Shown: positions 27,099 through 36,917, counted from the stretch's first letter. The stretch: 64,000 nt of DNA from Clostridiales bacterium (GCA_021736985.1 JAIPEW010000002.1:124001-188000); one strand, 5' to 3'. The notes: generated by a model not told the origin, from the sequence alone. Numbers and translations are program-made.

Positions 27099-27530
27099 TT
27101 AATTCTTCCTGCCAAAGCTTAAAAATCCTTCTTCATCTTGGTTATCTTTTTGATCTTTTTCTCCTTCAATTTCCATTGTATAATTTTTTGCCATGGCAGT
27201 TACACCCCCCAGGGCCCCTATAACAGCAAGTTCGCTGCTGCTCAGTAAAGCTATCACACCTATTATTCCCATATTAGCAGGAATTTCAAAAACAGTACGT
27301 TCTCCTTTTTTTACTTTTATTTTTTTAGCCTGGCCCTTGTTTATAATGCTTCTAATTCTTTTAACAAGATCCTCCCTGGCACCACACATACCATTGCATT
27401 CTTTTTCTTCCAGATCAATAAGTGCCTGCAAAACATCATTATTAGTTTCTTCCAAGGCACGTGCAGCTTCTTTATAACTAACGCCTGTTCTGTCTTTTAT
27501 AACATCAATTTTTTCCATGTATTCATGCAT
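27099..27530 (-). CDS. DUF4342-domain protein with N-terminal UBA-like helix bundle
   Basis: A 143-residue protein. Residues 1-45 (IDVIKDRTGVSYKEAARALEETNNDVLQAL) resemble a UBA/TS-N three-helix bundle. The C-terminal part has the DUF4342 pattern with VKKGERTVFEIPANMGIIGV and a hydrophobic Ala/Gly-rich segment. Function unknown. ATG follows AAGGAGG. It lies between recO and the glyQ T-box, all on the minus strand. Confidence 0.75.
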   Translation of the reverse strand: MHEYMEKIDVIKDRTGVSYKEAARALEETNNDVLQALIDLEEKECNGMCGAREDLVKRIRSIINKGQAKKIKVKKGERTVFEIPANMGIIGVIALLSSSELAVIGALGGVTAMAKNYTMEIEGEKDQKDNQDEEGFLSFGRKN

Positions 27531-27601
27531 ATATATTCCTCCTTTAAAAATGAATTAGTTTTATATACCCCTTTTAAAACACATTTTATACACTTTCAAG
27601 A

Positions 27602-28360
27602 CTAAAATCTGTAAAAATTTATTTTATCTAAAAAATACATGCTGTCCAACTTCTTTTCAGTATAATAATTTATATAATCTCTCATAATTTTTTTTATGCA
27701 CTTCTTTATTGATGTAGATATTTTTATACGGTCTACCTTGGTGATTTCCCACTCAAGTAAAATCCTTAAAACCTCCACCGCCCCCCGGGGATAACTATCC
27801 ACCTGCCCTGCGTTATTTTTACAATTATCACATATTATTCCCCCGGCACTACTGCTAAAATTAATGTTTTTAGCTTTTATTGATTCGCCACAAATAACAC
27901 AGCAATTTAATTCAGGTTTGAACCCAGAAAATTTCATTAACTTTATTTCAAAGCTCCTGATTAGCAATTCAAGATCCATGCTGGTGCTGGATAAAAGATG
28001 AAGTGTAACTAATAATAAAGAAAAGATTCTTCTATCTGTGTTACCTTCCACGATAACTGTATCAACAAGCTGAGCAATATAACTGGCATAAGAAATTTTA
28101 TCTAAATCATTGCGAAGCCCTGGGAAGGTTTCTATTGCCTCACACTGGCTTATTGAATCTAATTCTCTTCCCCGGTATAATAAAAAAGAAGAATAGCAAA
28201 AAGGCTGTACAGCCCCTCTTTTCCTACTGGAAGGTTTATTAACCCCGTGTGCTGCTGCCCTGATTTTACCCCGTTGTGCAGAATAAAGCACTAACACCCG
28301 GTCTGCTTCTCTCATTTCACGGGAACTTATAACTACTGCATCAGCTTTATATAATTTCAT
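27602..28360 (-). CDS. recO: DNA repair protein RecO
   Basis: RecFOR pathway mediator that loads RecA on SSB-coated DNA. N-terminal OB fold: DAVVISSREMREADRVLVLYS. The zinc finger CCVICGES with IICDNC (about residues 150-180) is intact. 252 residues, usual size. It sits in the conserved era-recO-glyQS neighbourhood, although mgtE separates it from era here. ATG after AAAAGGGG. Confidence 0.93.
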   Translation of the reverse strand: MKLYKADAVVISSREMREADRVLVLYSAQRGKIRAAAHGVNKPSSRKRGAVQPFCYSSFLLYRGRELDSISQCEAIETFPGLRNDLDKISYASYIAQLVDTVIVEGNTDRRIFSLLLVTLHLLSSTSMDLELLIRSFEIKLMKFSGFKPELNCCVICGESIKAKNINFSSSAGGIICDNCKNNAGQVDSYPRGAVEVLRILLEWEITKVDRIKISTSIKKCIKKIMRDYINYYTEKKLDSMYFLDKINFYRF

Positions 28361-28406
28361 ATAATACCCCTTTTTTATTATATCATTTCAAAAATTAGCC
28401 TAAACA

Positions 28407-28436
28407 TAAAAATCCACCAGCACAGGTGGAAAAAAT
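28407..28436 (-). terminator. Terminator after mgtE
   Basis: TCCACC/GGTGGA stem with TTTTT on the minus-strand 3' side, about 180 bp downstream of the mgtE stop. The intervening 28437-28615 is AT-rich; the stretch 28515-28575 resembles pieces of the dispersed repeat (CCCCCTGCTCGCTCG, ACCGGTGAAT) and may be a decayed copy. Confidence 0.65.
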
Positions 28437-28615
28437 TCAAATAAACATTTTTATTATTAATTAAATATCTATAACCCCAACTTCAACAAAGATAAAAACT
28501 CACTTCAAAATCCTCACAGTCCCCCTGCTCGCTCGTTTACCTTGCAGTTATAATTTCTTCAGTTACCGGTGAATATCTGTAGTTTACCATCTAATTATTA
28601 CATTATATAAATCTC

Positions 28616-29971
28616 TCATTGTAAAATCACCATACTAGCCAGCGTAAAATAAATAAACATGCTAGTAACGTCAACCAGGGTAGTAATAAAAGGCCCTGAT
28701 GCCAGGGCAGGATCAATACCCAGGCTGTTTATAACTAAAGGGAAAAAACTCCCTACCAGGGCTGCCACTATCATACTTAAAGCCAGTGAAACACCTAGTA
28801 CAAAACCTAATTCAGGAGAATTAAGCCACAGGTATCCAATCAAAGCCAGTACTACCCCACAGGATATACCAACTAAAAAGCCCACCCGGGTTTCCTTGAA
28901 AATTATTTTAAATATTCCGAGCGAACTCACCTCTCCAGTAGCTAACCCACGAACTACCACTGCAAGGGATTGAGTGGCTACATTACCGGGACCTCCGGCC
29001 ATGACGGTTATAAAAAATGCCAGTGCAGTTATTTGTTCCAGAGTAGAGGAAAACTTTGCTACTACATTACCTGCAAATAAAGATCCAAAAAGTAAAATAA
29101 TTAACCAAGGTAGGCGCCGGGCTGCTCTTTGAAAAGGACCAGCATTAAACTCCTGCCCATCTTTATCCATACTCGCCGTCATCAACATTATGTCTTCCGT
29201 AGCCTCATCTTCTATAACATCCAATATATCATCTACAGTAACAATACCCTTTAAACACATATTATCATTTACTACCGGGATTGCTAAAATGTCATATTTA
29301 GACACTAAACGCGCGACTTCCTCCCGATCAGTACGCACATTTGCTCTAATAACATTCATACGCATTATATTTTCAACCAGGCTGTCCGGTGAATGTACAA
29401 TAAGCTCTCTCAAGGAAATTATTCCCGCCAACTGATTGTTATTATTAACTACATACACATAATATACAGTCTCTGCATCAGGAGCTATACTCCTCAAGAC
29501 ATTAATAGCTTGACCTGCGGTAATATCTTTAGGTATAGAAACGTACTCGGTGGTCATAATGCCACCCGCAGTTTCTTTTCCATATTTTAAAAGCTCTCGT
29601 ATGCTGTCAGCTTCTCCTGAGTGTATAATGCTTAATAGTGAATTTTGACTTTCTTCAGGTAATTCTCCAATAAGATCAACTGCATCGTCTTTAAACATCT
29701 CAGAAAATATTTCTGAGATTCTCTGTGCGCTTAATCCTTCAAGTAAATAAGGTATATTCTCTTTGTTAATATCAAATAAAACTGAAGCAGCTTTTTCACT
29801 GGGCAATAATTGTAGAACTTTTACTCCATCACATAAATCCAGCTGGTTTAATGCTTCTGCTATATCTGCAGCGTGGAACTGCTGCAGGCTTTTTATTACT
29901 TCCTGTTTATGTTGTTCATTAATATTTTCTTTTATTTCTTTGATAATATCATTTACACGCTGGTATGTCAT
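28616..29971 (-). CDS. mgtE: Magnesium transporter MgtE
   Basis: Homodimeric Mg2+ channel of about 451 residues. Order: N-terminal MgtE_N helical domain (about 30-130), two CBS domains (about 135-260), a connecting helix, and five membrane helices at the C-terminus (about 285-450) with PGNVATQSLAVVVRGLATGE, a conserved pore segment. I chose the ATG at 29971, 5 nt after GGGGGTGG. Mg2+ binding between the cytosolic domains is expected to gate the pore. Confidence 0.95.
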   Translation of the reverse strand: MTYQRVNDIIKEIKENINEQHKQEVIKSLQQFHAADIAEALNQLDLCDGVKVLQLLPSEKAASVLFDINKENIPYLLEGLSAQRISEIFSEMFKDDAVDLIGELPEESQNSLLSIIHSGEADSIRELLKYGKETAGGIMTTEYVSIPKDITAGQAINVLRSIAPDAETVYYVYVVNNNNQLAGIISLRELIVHSPDSLVENIMRMNVIRANVRTDREEVARLVSKYDILAIPVVNDNMCLKGIVTVDDILDVIEDEATEDIMLMTASMDKDGQEFNAGPFQRAARRLPWLIILLFGSLFAGNVVAKFSSTLEQITALAFFITVMAGGPGNVATQSLAVVVRGLATGEVSSLGIFKIIFKETRVGFLVGISCGVVLALIGYLWLNSPELGFVLGVSLALSMIVAALVGSFFPLVINSLGIDPALASGPFITTLVDVTSMFIYFTLASMVILQ

Positions 29972-30033
29972 TATGTCCACCCCCCTTCTTGTTCAATACA
30001 TCAACTACATAAATTAATCTTTTTAATAGATCT

Positions 30034-30957
30034 TTAGTCTTTATCAATATAACCAAATGTCCTTAACATTTCTTTTTTATTTCTCCAATCTTTTTTTACT
30101 TTAACCCATAAATCCAGGTATATAACGGAACCTAAAAGTTGTTCAATTTCTTGCCTTGCATACTGTCCTATTTTCTTCAGCATAGAACCGTTTTTTCCAA
30201 TAACAATTTTCTTTTGTGAATCTCTTTCCAGATATATCGTAGCCGCAATAAAAACAACATTCTGCGGTCGTTCTTTTATTTCTTCTACCATAACTGTAAT
30301 GGAATGGGGTATTTCCTGCATAGTGAACTGAAGCACTTTTTCCCTGATAAATTCTCCGATTATAAAACGTTCCGGCCGGTCAGTAACCATGTCATCCGGG
30401 TAATATTTGGGCCCTTCAGGAAGGTACCTGGCTATCTGAGAAATTAAGGTATCTACATTATCACCTGTTAATGCAGATACTGGTATTGTTTCAGCAAAAT
30501 CAAACTCAGACTGCAGTTGATGGGTAATATTTAGTAAATCCTGCCTGTTTACTTTATCAATTTTGTTTATGATTAAAAAAACAGGTACTTTTAAATCCTT
30601 TATTTGGCTAAGTATGTAGCGGTCTCCAGGGCCCGGAGGACCGGGTTCTGTAACAAATAATAAAATATTCATTTCTTTAAGCGCACCCAGAGCTACATCA
30701 ACCATATGCCTCCCGAGCTTGTGCTGTGGTTTATGAAAACCAGGAGTATCCAAAAAAACTATTTGATAATTTTCTGAAGTATACACCATCTGGATTTTAT
30801 GCCTGGTAGTTTGAGCTTTATCAGACATTATAGTTACCTTCTGCCGCAGCATTTTATTGATAAGCGTGGATTTACCCACATTAGTACGTCCCACTAAAGA
30901 AGCAAAACCGGATTTAAACGGAACATGATCTTGATTTTTATTTTCCTTTAATTCCAA
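30034..30957 (-). CDS. era: GTPase Era
   Basis: Ribosome-biogenesis GTPase acting on 16S rRNA. G1 GRTNVGKSTLINKML, G3 DTPGFHKPQHKLG, G4 NKID, G5 SALTG, and a C-terminal KH domain with the IVIGKNGSMLKKIG loop. 307 residues, standard. Start TTG after GAAGGAAG. Only one base separates it from cdd, so they are probably co-transcribed. Confidence 0.96.
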   Translation of the reverse strand: MELKENKNQDHVPFKSGFASLVGRTNVGKSTLINKMLRQKVTIMSDKAQTTRHKIQMVYTSENYQIVFLDTPGFHKPQHKLGRHMVDVALGALKEMNILLFVTEPGPPGPGDRYILSQIKDLKVPVFLIINKIDKVNRQDLLNITHQLQSEFDFAETIPVSALTGDNVDTLISQIARYLPEGPKYYPDDMVTDRPERFIIGEFIREKVLQFTMQEIPHSITVMVEEIKERPQNVVFIAATIYLERDSQKKIVIGKNGSMLKKIGQYARQEIEQLLGSVIYLDLWVKVKKDWRNKKEMLRTFGYIDKD

Positions 30958-30958
30958 C

Positions 30959-31351
30959 TTAGATTTCTTCCTTTCTCATGAATACACAAGGCATAAGCTC
31001 AGAAATATTCATAACTTTATATTTACCACTGCGTCCAGCCATGTAAACCTGCATATCACTGCCAAATTCAATTAATACCTGACGGCAAGCACCACAGGGA
31101 AAACAATAATCAATGCTATCTGAAAACACAGCCAGTGCTTTAAATTCCTGCTCGCCTTCAGAAACAGCTTTAAAAATTGCTACTCGTTCTGCACATATAG
31201 TTAAACCGTAAGAAGTGTTTTCTACATTACATCCTGCATATATGTTATCTCGTGATGTCAACAATGCTGCTCCCACCTTAAAAAGAGAATAAGGTGCATA
31301 AGCCTTTTTGCTAGCCTCTTCGGCATACTTTATAAGCTCAACTATATCCAT
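30959..31351 (-). CDS. cdd: Cytidine deaminase
   Basis: Deaminates cytidine and deoxycytidine to uridine forms. Zinc site: GLTICAERVAIF (Cys-Ala-Glu) and PCGACRQVL. 130 residues, the tetrameric small type. N-terminal PYSLFKVGAALLT is the nucleoside-binding loop. ATG after GGAGGG; the typical ybeY-dgkA-cdd-era order is preserved. Confidence 0.95.
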   Translation of the reverse strand: MDIVELIKYAEEASKKAYAPYSLFKVGAALLTSRDNIYAGCNVENTSYGLTICAERVAIFKAVSEGEQEFKALAVFSDSIDYCFPCGACRQVLIEFGSDMQVYMAGRSGKYKVMNISELMPCVFMRKEEI

Positions 31352-31363
31352 AACAGCCCTCCG

Positions 31364-31720
31364 TTAAAACAGATTGGGAATATAACTTCTAAAAACAAAA
31401 AAAGCTACTACCAGTGAAAAAATCGCAGCCAAAAGAACAGCACCAGCAGCTGTATCTTTGGCTGCCTTAACCAGCGGGTGATACCGAGGACTAACTATAT
31501 CAGCTAGATTTTCCACCGCTGTATTAACCAGTTCTGTTATCAAAACTAAAAAAACAGCCAGTAAAATCCATAAGAGTTCTGGGACTGTTACACCGAACAT
31601 ATTGGCAGCTAAAATTATAATTACTGCAATAATAAATTGAATGCGTAAATTACTTTGAGTCTTTAAAGCATGCAAAATTCCCTTTACAGCATATATGAAA
31701 CCCACGTTTCTTTTTGTCAT
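31364..31720 (-). CDS. dgkA: Undecaprenol/diacylglycerol kinase (DgkA family)
   Basis: A 118-residue membrane protein with three hydrophobic helices and the DgkA catalytic motif VLITELVNTAVENLADIVS. In Gram-positive bacteria this family phosphorylates undecaprenol. It lies between ybeY and cdd. Confidence 0.9.
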   Translation of the reverse strand: MTKRNVGFIYAVKGILHALKTQSNLRIQFIIAVIIILAANMFGVTVPELLWILLAVFLVLITELVNTAVENLADIVSPRYHPLVKAAKDTAAGAVLLAAIFSLVVAFFVFRSYIPNLF

Positions 31721-31727
31721 AACTCAC

Positions 31728-32183
31728 CTACCTGGAAAGACTCAACTGCTCCATAATCGCATCTTCCCTTTTGCGCATTAATTTTTTATCTTCTACTTTC
31801 TTATGATCATATCCCAAAAGATGTAGTACACCGTGGACAGTCAAAAAAGCTGCTTCACGCTCAATACTATGTCCGAAATCAGCAGCCTGGCTAAAAGCCA
31901 TTTCCATTGATATAATAACATCTCCAAGAATCAACTCTTCACTTTCACCCGGCAGAGGTTCATCTTCTAGCATTGAAAAGCTCAACACATCAGTGGGCCC
32001 GTTTACCTGCCGGTATTGCTGATTAAGTTCTGCAATTTTATCGTTATCTACAAACACAATACTAGCTTCTGCTTTAGTAAAATTCTCTGCACCCAGCACA
32101 GTATTCGCTGCTTTACTAGCCAGGTCTACCAGCTCATTTTTTACCGGTACTTTTTCCTGCAAGTTTTTTACGAGCACTGCCAT
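31728..32183 (-). CDS. ybeY: Endoribonuclease YbeY
   Basis: Zinc-dependent rRNA maturation/quality-control RNase. The signature HGVLHLLGYDHKK (HxxxHxxGxDH) lies near residue 115, and TDVLSFSM precedes it. 151 residues. The ATG after AAGGAG overlaps the 3' end of pgpH by 50 bp, so these two are coupled. Confidence 0.95.
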   Translation of the reverse strand: MAVLVKNLQEKVPVKNELVDLASKAANTVLGAENFTKAEASIVFVDNDKIAELNQQYRQVNGPTDVLSFSMLEDEPLPGESEELILGDVIISMEMAFSQAADFGHSIEREAAFLTVHGVLHLLGYDHKKVEDKKLMRKREDAIMEQLSLSR

Positions 32184-34314
32184 TTTTATTCTTTCTCCTT
32201 TCTATTTCTGCCACATCGGGATATTCTATTCTAGAATGTAGAATACCGGATAAAACTTGTAAAAAAGAATTAGCAGTAATATCTAAATCTTTAAAAGTTA
32301 AATCACATTCATCCAATTGCCCATCCATCAATTTATCTTTTATCACTTTTCTTACAGTACCTTCAACTTTACCGGGAGTACGATTTTTAAGTGCACGCAC
32401 TGCAGCTTCTACTGAATCAGCTAACATCACCAGTGCAGCTTCTTTACTCTGTGGTTTAGGACCATCATGGCGAAAATCTTCTTCAGATATGTTTTCACTG
32501 CGCCCGGTTTCTAATGCCACTTGATAAAAATAACTACATAAAGTATTACCATGATGCTGCTCAATTATATCTATAACACTTGATGGCAGCTTTGCTTCCC
32601 TGGCCATTTCCACACCATCTTTAACGTGAGAAGTAATAATTAGCGTACTCAAGCTGGGAGCTATTTTATCATGTGGATTCTCATTTCCCATCTGATTTTC
32701 TATAAAGAATAAAGGTCTTTTTAATTTACCAATATCATGATAATAAGCTCCTACCCTGGCCAGAAGGGGTTCTCCACCAATCTCCCCGGCAGCAGACTCA
32801 GCCAAATTACCTACAAGTATACTGTGATAGTACGTACCAGGAGCTTCAGTTAAAAGGCGGCGCAATAAAGAATTGCTGGGATGTGAAAGTTCCAGCAAAT
32901 GAAACGCCGATGTAATAGAAAAAGTGCTTTCAAGATAGGGAAGAGCTCCATTGGTAAAAATAGACGATAATAACCCGTTAATAATACCCATACCCAAACT
33001 GGAAGTTATTATTAGACCCATGGATTGACTTGATACTAATTCCATGGCAAGAATGGAAAGTATATTAGCAATACTTACATATATGCCAGCACGTGCCAGA
33101 TCTCCTCGCTGGCTTAATTTACTCACACTGTATACTCCTGTTATCCCACCTATTAAACCAACTACGGCAAAACGTATCTCTCCACCAGTCATAACTCCCA
33201 GAAAAAAGCTCATAACTGCAACAACAAGGACTGCCAGACGGGAATCCAGCAAAATTGCTATAAGCATACCTGCTGCCGCCAGGGGCGACATGTAAGCAAA
33301 TAACAGATCCAGCTGCGGCCACTGGTTAATATCTATAGCCATAATTCCTTTGCTGACAGCAAGCACTCCGAGAATTATTAAACCAATTAAATACAGCTGT
33401 CCCGGATTTTTGTATATTTTTCTGTTTTGCTGGTACAAATAAAACAAAACAACTATCATCAACAGGGCTACCATCATGGCAATACCTGTAATATATTTTA
33501 CCGGGAGAATATTATCCGTAAGCCCTAAAGCCTTGAGCTTTTCCATGTCCTGCTTGGAAACAACATCTCCCTCTTCGACAATTGTTTCATCTTTTTTGAC
33601 AGTAACCATTACAGTAGGAACAGCATCCATAGCGGCTTCTTGTAAAGAGTTTGTTTTTTCTTGATCGTAAAAGTTATTCGGGCGAATATACTCCCTTATT
33701 ATTCCCTCTGCCAGGGCTGTATAATAGTCTTTAAAATCCAGTTTTTCTACTTTACCTACCAGAGATTTTATAGCTCTATCTTTATTTTTAAAAGTTACGC
33801 CTTCATTCATTACCTCGACGATTAAACTTGTAATCTCGGTTTCCAACCTGTCCAACCTCTGGGGAGAAGAATTTACAATATTACTTAATACTTTTTCCGA
33901 AAGAGGAAATTTTACAAGCGAGTTTATTTTTTTTAGCTTTTCTTCTTTATCCATGTTTTCTTTTTTTTGTATATTTTTTATTGACGATATAAATGAAGAT
34001 ACATCTTTTTGTACAACATTTGTTATCTCAGGAACTTCCTCGTATTGTTTTTCAATTGATTCTCTAGCTTCTTGTTTAGCTTGCGTCGTTTTATTATCAT
34101 TTCTTATAACTATACTGCGCGGGGCAGGAATATCACGCGAAGCAACTTGTCCTACTTCTATATTAACTTTCTGTGAACCATAATCTACTGAAATTATGAA
34201 AGTTAGTAAAACAAAAAAAAGCACCGCGGCCAAGCCCCTGCGCATTTTTCTTTTTCTTATTAGTGCAGAGATTAAGTTTAAAAAATTTTTTCTAGCTTGT
34301 CCTGGAGACACCAT
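32134..34314 (-). CDS. pgpH: 7TM-HD cyclic-di-AMP phosphodiesterase-like protein (PgpH/YqfF)
   Basis: A membrane protein of about 726 residues: one N-terminal transmembrane helix, a large extracellular 7TMR-HDED domain (about 60-270), seven membrane helices (about 275-470), and a cytosolic HD domain with LTEAPGTYYHSILVGNLAE, YYHDIGKL and DIIEQHHGN. PgpH hydrolyses c-di-AMP in Listeria. I chose the ATG at 34314 after AAGGGAGTG because the upstream ATG lies within phoH. Confidence 0.92.
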   Translation of the reverse strand: MVSPGQARKNFLNLISALIRKRKMRRGLAAVLFFVLLTFIISVDYGSQKVNIEVGQVASRDIPAPRSIVIRNDNKTTQAKQEARESIEKQYEEVPEITNVVQKDVSSFISSIKNIQKKENMDKEEKLKKINSLVKFPLSEKVLSNIVNSSPQRLDRLETEITSLIVEVMNEGVTFKNKDRAIKSLVGKVEKLDFKDYYTALAEGIIREYIRPNNFYDQEKTNSLQEAAMDAVPTVMVTVKKDETIVEEGDVVSKQDMEKLKALGLTDNILPVKYITGIAMMVALLMIVVLFYLYQQNRKIYKNPGQLYLIGLIILGVLAVSKGIMAIDINQWPQLDLLFAYMSPLAAAGMLIAILLDSRLAVLVVAVMSFFLGVMTGGEIRFAVVGLIGGITGVYSVSKLSQRGDLARAGIYVSIANILSILAMELVSSQSMGLIITSSLGMGIINGLLSSIFTNGALPYLESTFSITSAFHLLELSHPSNSLLRRLLTEAPGTYYHSILVGNLAESAAGEIGGEPLLARVGAYYHDIGKLKRPLFFIENQMGNENPHDKIAPSLSTLIITSHVKDGVEMAREAKLPSSVIDIIEQHHGNTLCSYFYQVALETGRSENISEEDFRHDGPKPQSKEAALVMLADSVEAAVRALKNRTPGKVEGTVRKVIKDKLMDGQLDECDLTFKDLDITANSFLQVLSGILHSRIEYPDVAEIERRKNKNGSARKKLAGKSTGKK

Positions 34315-34318
34315 GTTT

Positions 34319-35299
34319 TCACTCCCTTTTGGTGCCATACATATCTTTTGAAGCCTCATAAGCTTTTATTATATCCTGGACCACGGGATGCCTGACTATA
34401 TCTTTTCCGGTAAGCTCATGAATAAAAACACTTCTAACATCTTTCAAGATGCTTCGAGCATGCACAAGTCCCGAAACTTGCCCCCGGGGTAAATCAATCT
34501 GGGTTATATCCCCTGTGATAATAGCTTTAGATCCAAATCCTATACGTGTTAAAAACATTTTCATTTGTTCGGGTGTAGTATTTTGAGCCTCATCCAAAAT
34601 TATATAAGCGTCGTCAAGGGTCCTTCCCCTCATATACGCTAAAGGTGCAATTTCTATAATATGTCTTTCTAAATATTTTTGAGTACTTTCAATACCAAGT
34701 ACATCAAACAAACTATCATAAAGAGGACGTAGATAAGGATCTACCTTTTCCTGTAAATCTCCTGGTAGAAAACCCAATTTTTCCCCTGCCTCAACTGCAG
34801 GGCGTGTAAGAACCATTCTATTTACTTCTTTATTCTTTAAGGCTTTTATAGCCATTACTACAGCCAGATAGGTTTTTCCAGTTCCTGCAGGTCCTATACC
34901 AAAAACAATATCGTTATTTTGTATAATTTCTACATATTTTTGCTGCCCCACTGTTTTAGGTTTTACTTGTTTTCCACGTGGAGTTACCATAGTAACATCC
35001 CGGGCAAGTAAAGTCAGGGCATTATCCATACCAGCTTCTATAGATTTTATTGCATAATTTATTTCGTGCAGAGTTAAACGGTTTCCGGCATGATAATAAT
35101 CTTGCAGCTGTTTTATTGCCTCCTGTGCCTGGTTAACTTTTTTCGAGGGCCCCTGAATTAATAATTCTTCCCCCCTGGTAACAACCCTCACTTCCAGAGC
35201 TTTTTCAATAAGAGCAAGGTTTTCATCCTGGTTACCAAATATTTCAGCAGCAGCTCCTACATCATCCAAGGTAAATCTTGCTTCTGAATGATCTGTCAA
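34319..35299 (-). CDS. phoH: PhoH-family ATPase
   Basis: A 326-residue PhoH-like protein with an N-terminal KH-like segment and a P-loop ATPase core: GIGPAGTGKTYLAVVMAI (Walker A) and YIILDEAQNTTPEQMKMFLTR (Walker B). Often paired with ybeY and linked to RNA metabolism. TTG start after AAGGAGGG. Order yqfC-yqfD-phoH-pgpH-ybeY matches Bacillus. Confidence 0.94.
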   Translation of the reverse strand: MTDHSEARFTLDDVGAAAEIFGNQDENLALIEKALEVRVVTRGEELLIQGPSKKVNQAQEAIKQLQDYYHAGNRLTLHEINYAIKSIEAGMDNALTLLARDVTMVTPRGKQVKPKTVGQQKYVEIIQNNDIVFGIGPAGTGKTYLAVVMAIKALKNKEVNRMVLTRPAVEAGEKLGFLPGDLQEKVDPYLRPLYDSLFDVLGIESTQKYLERHIIEIAPLAYMRGRTLDDAYIILDEAQNTTPEQMKMFLTRIGFGSKAIITGDITQIDLPRGQVSGLVHARSILKDVRSVFIHELTGKDIVRHPVVQDIIKAYEASKDMYGTKRE

Positions 35300-35314
35300 T
35301 AAAGCGTACCCTCC

Positions 35315-36550
35315 TTAGGGATTAAATGTTATTTCCTTTCCTATGTCTTCTAAAGCTTCTACTAGTAATTTTACCCTGATCACATTACTTGGTGTACCAG
35401 TCTTTATCTCTTCTACTTCATGGTTTAAGATTTTAATATCTTCTTCAGGAATTTTACTTCTAATATCTTCCTCAGCTTTTTTCTCTGCTCTTTTTTTAGC
35501 CTCTCCACGACTTCTTGTTTGCTTAAACCGTTTTAATTCCCTGTATTGTTCTATATGGATTTCTACGGGAATATCTATATTCCTCCATTTTGGCATCTCC
35601 TTAATAATAACATCTTTATTATACTTCTCAAAAATAATTTTTCTCGGGCCCCACACGATTATCTTTTTATCTCCCATTTTAGCACATATCCTGTTACTAC
35701 TCTCACCTGTCTTTTTTACACCCTTACTTATAATTTCACACTCTCCATATCCCTCGTACCAAACCCGGGCCCTGACAATCCCGCGGGCATGAACATATTT
35801 ATAGTCTTCATCCTTCACCTCTTGTCCATCTGCATTTTCATATTCAACTTCGGGCGGAGACACTTTTCCTGAAATTAAGACTTGGCCTTTCTTTACCGTT
35901 TCTCCCTCTTCCACCTGCGGTTCACCTTTTAGAACAAGCATTTCCTTTATCAATCCATTTTTTTGGGCAATTACATTGACTTGTTCATTATCCTTTTTCC
36001 GGGGAGGTAACGACTTTTCAGCAATTTCTATAACTGCCCTTGTACCATCTATATGTAACCCCACCCAGGCTGCACCAGGCAGACTTTTTTCTAAATATGA
36101 TGCCATCTCGCTTGTATTAATATTCCACTTAAACGTCCCGGTATGAAGCCCGGCTTTATTTGCCAGGGTTTTTACTTCTTCATCCTTTATTTTGACATTA
36201 CCACTCACATCAACTAACCATATACAAGAAGACAACATGTACATTAAAATCAAAAAAACAACTGCTCCTGCTATCATAGTCTTCTGGCGCCTGATTTCCA
36301 GTATCCAAAAAGGTAACCCGTGGCGGCCGTATATAGAAAAACGACAATTACAACTGCGAGCTATATGACGTAACGGGCGGAATGCGCTTAAACGTATGCT
36401 TGCTCTAAGGGTGTTATCACTAACCCACTTTAAATTCCAGAACCATATACCCCGGCTAGAAGCCATGTTTAATACTCTTTCTGGATACTCACCTATTATT
36501 GTTATTGTTATATAACCAAATAAAAAAGAAGTTATTTTTAACATGTTCAT
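35315..36550 (-). CDS. yqfD: Sporulation protein YqfD
   Basis: About 411 residues with the YqfD layout: an N-terminal cytosolic part, one membrane helix near residue 90 (AGAVVFLILMYMLSS), and a long extracytoplasmic region rich in Lys and Glu with the VLISGKV...VHARGIVRARVWYEG core. A sigmaE-dependent stage IV factor in Bacillus. I chose the ATG at 36550, 6 nt after GAGGTG. It follows yqfC by 10 bp. Confidence 0.9.
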   Translation of the reverse strand: MNMLKITSFLFGYITITIIGEYPERVLNMASSRGIWFWNLKWVSDNTLRASIRLSAFRPLRHIARSCNCRFSIYGRHGLPFWILEIRRQKTMIAGAVVFLILMYMLSSCIWLVDVSGNVKIKDEEVKTLANKAGLHTGTFKWNINTSEMASYLEKSLPGAAWVGLHIDGTRAVIEIAEKSLPPRKKDNEQVNVIAQKNGLIKEMLVLKGEPQVEEGETVKKGQVLISGKVSPPEVEYENADGQEVKDEDYKYVHARGIVRARVWYEGYGECEIISKGVKKTGESSNRICAKMGDKKIIVWGPRKIIFEKYNKDVIIKEMPKWRNIDIPVEIHIEQYRELKRFKQTRSRGEAKKRAEKKAEEDIRSKIPEEDIKILNHEVEEIKTGTPSNVIRVKLLVEALEDIGKEITFNP

Positions 36551-36560
36551 AATTGTCACC

Positions 36561-36845
36561 TCACTTTATAAACGTAATACTTTTTATCTGCCCCTGTATA
36601 CACATTTCATTAGGATATATATTACGAAGCTGGAGTCCCTCGCCAGTTATCTCAATTTCGCCTTCTCCCGACGCAACACGAATTAACTCTGTATTATATT
36701 GATATATCCCCCGGTGGTTTTCTAAGAACACATGCAAATCCCCCATGATAATTATCTTAGGAAGATCGAGAATTACATCACTGGGAATCTCTAATATCTC
36801 AGATAATTGTTCTTTTAACCTCATTTTTAAATCCCGCCAAGACAT
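36561..36845 (-). CDS. yqfC: Sporulation protein YqfC
   Basis: A 94-residue YabP/YqfC-family protein: DLPKIIIMGDLHVFLENHRG and a strand-rich C-terminus. It pairs with YqfD for sporulation. The ATG follows GGAGGGG, but that ribosome binding site lies in the 3' arm of a hairpin ending in TTTTTT (36846-36890), so translation or upstream transcription may be controlled there. Confidence 0.88.
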   Translation of the reverse strand: MSWRDLKMRLKEQLSEILEIPSDVILDLPKIIIMGDLHVFLENHRGIYQYNTELIRVASGEGEIEITGEGLQLRNIYPNEMCIQGQIKSITFIK

Positions 36846-36890
36846 AAAAAAACCCCTCCTTAGCCTAAACTTATGCGGCTAGGAGAGGAA
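36846..36890 (-). terminator. Terminator-like hairpin that also covers the yqfC ribosome binding site
   Basis: Minus strand: CCTCTCCTAGCC pairs, with one irregular position, with GGCTAAGGAGGGG, followed by six T residues and the yqfC ATG. It looks like a terminator for the selenoprotein gene and at the same time contains the yqfC Shine-Dalgarno. Confidence 0.65.
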
Positions 36891-36917
36891 AAATTACTTA
36901 ACGCTGGGTATTAATAC

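Noticed and set aside
26881-27102. 64-residue plus-strand frame
   Set aside because: It is opposite the T-box Stem I region, has no ribosome binding site, and is unlike any protein I know.
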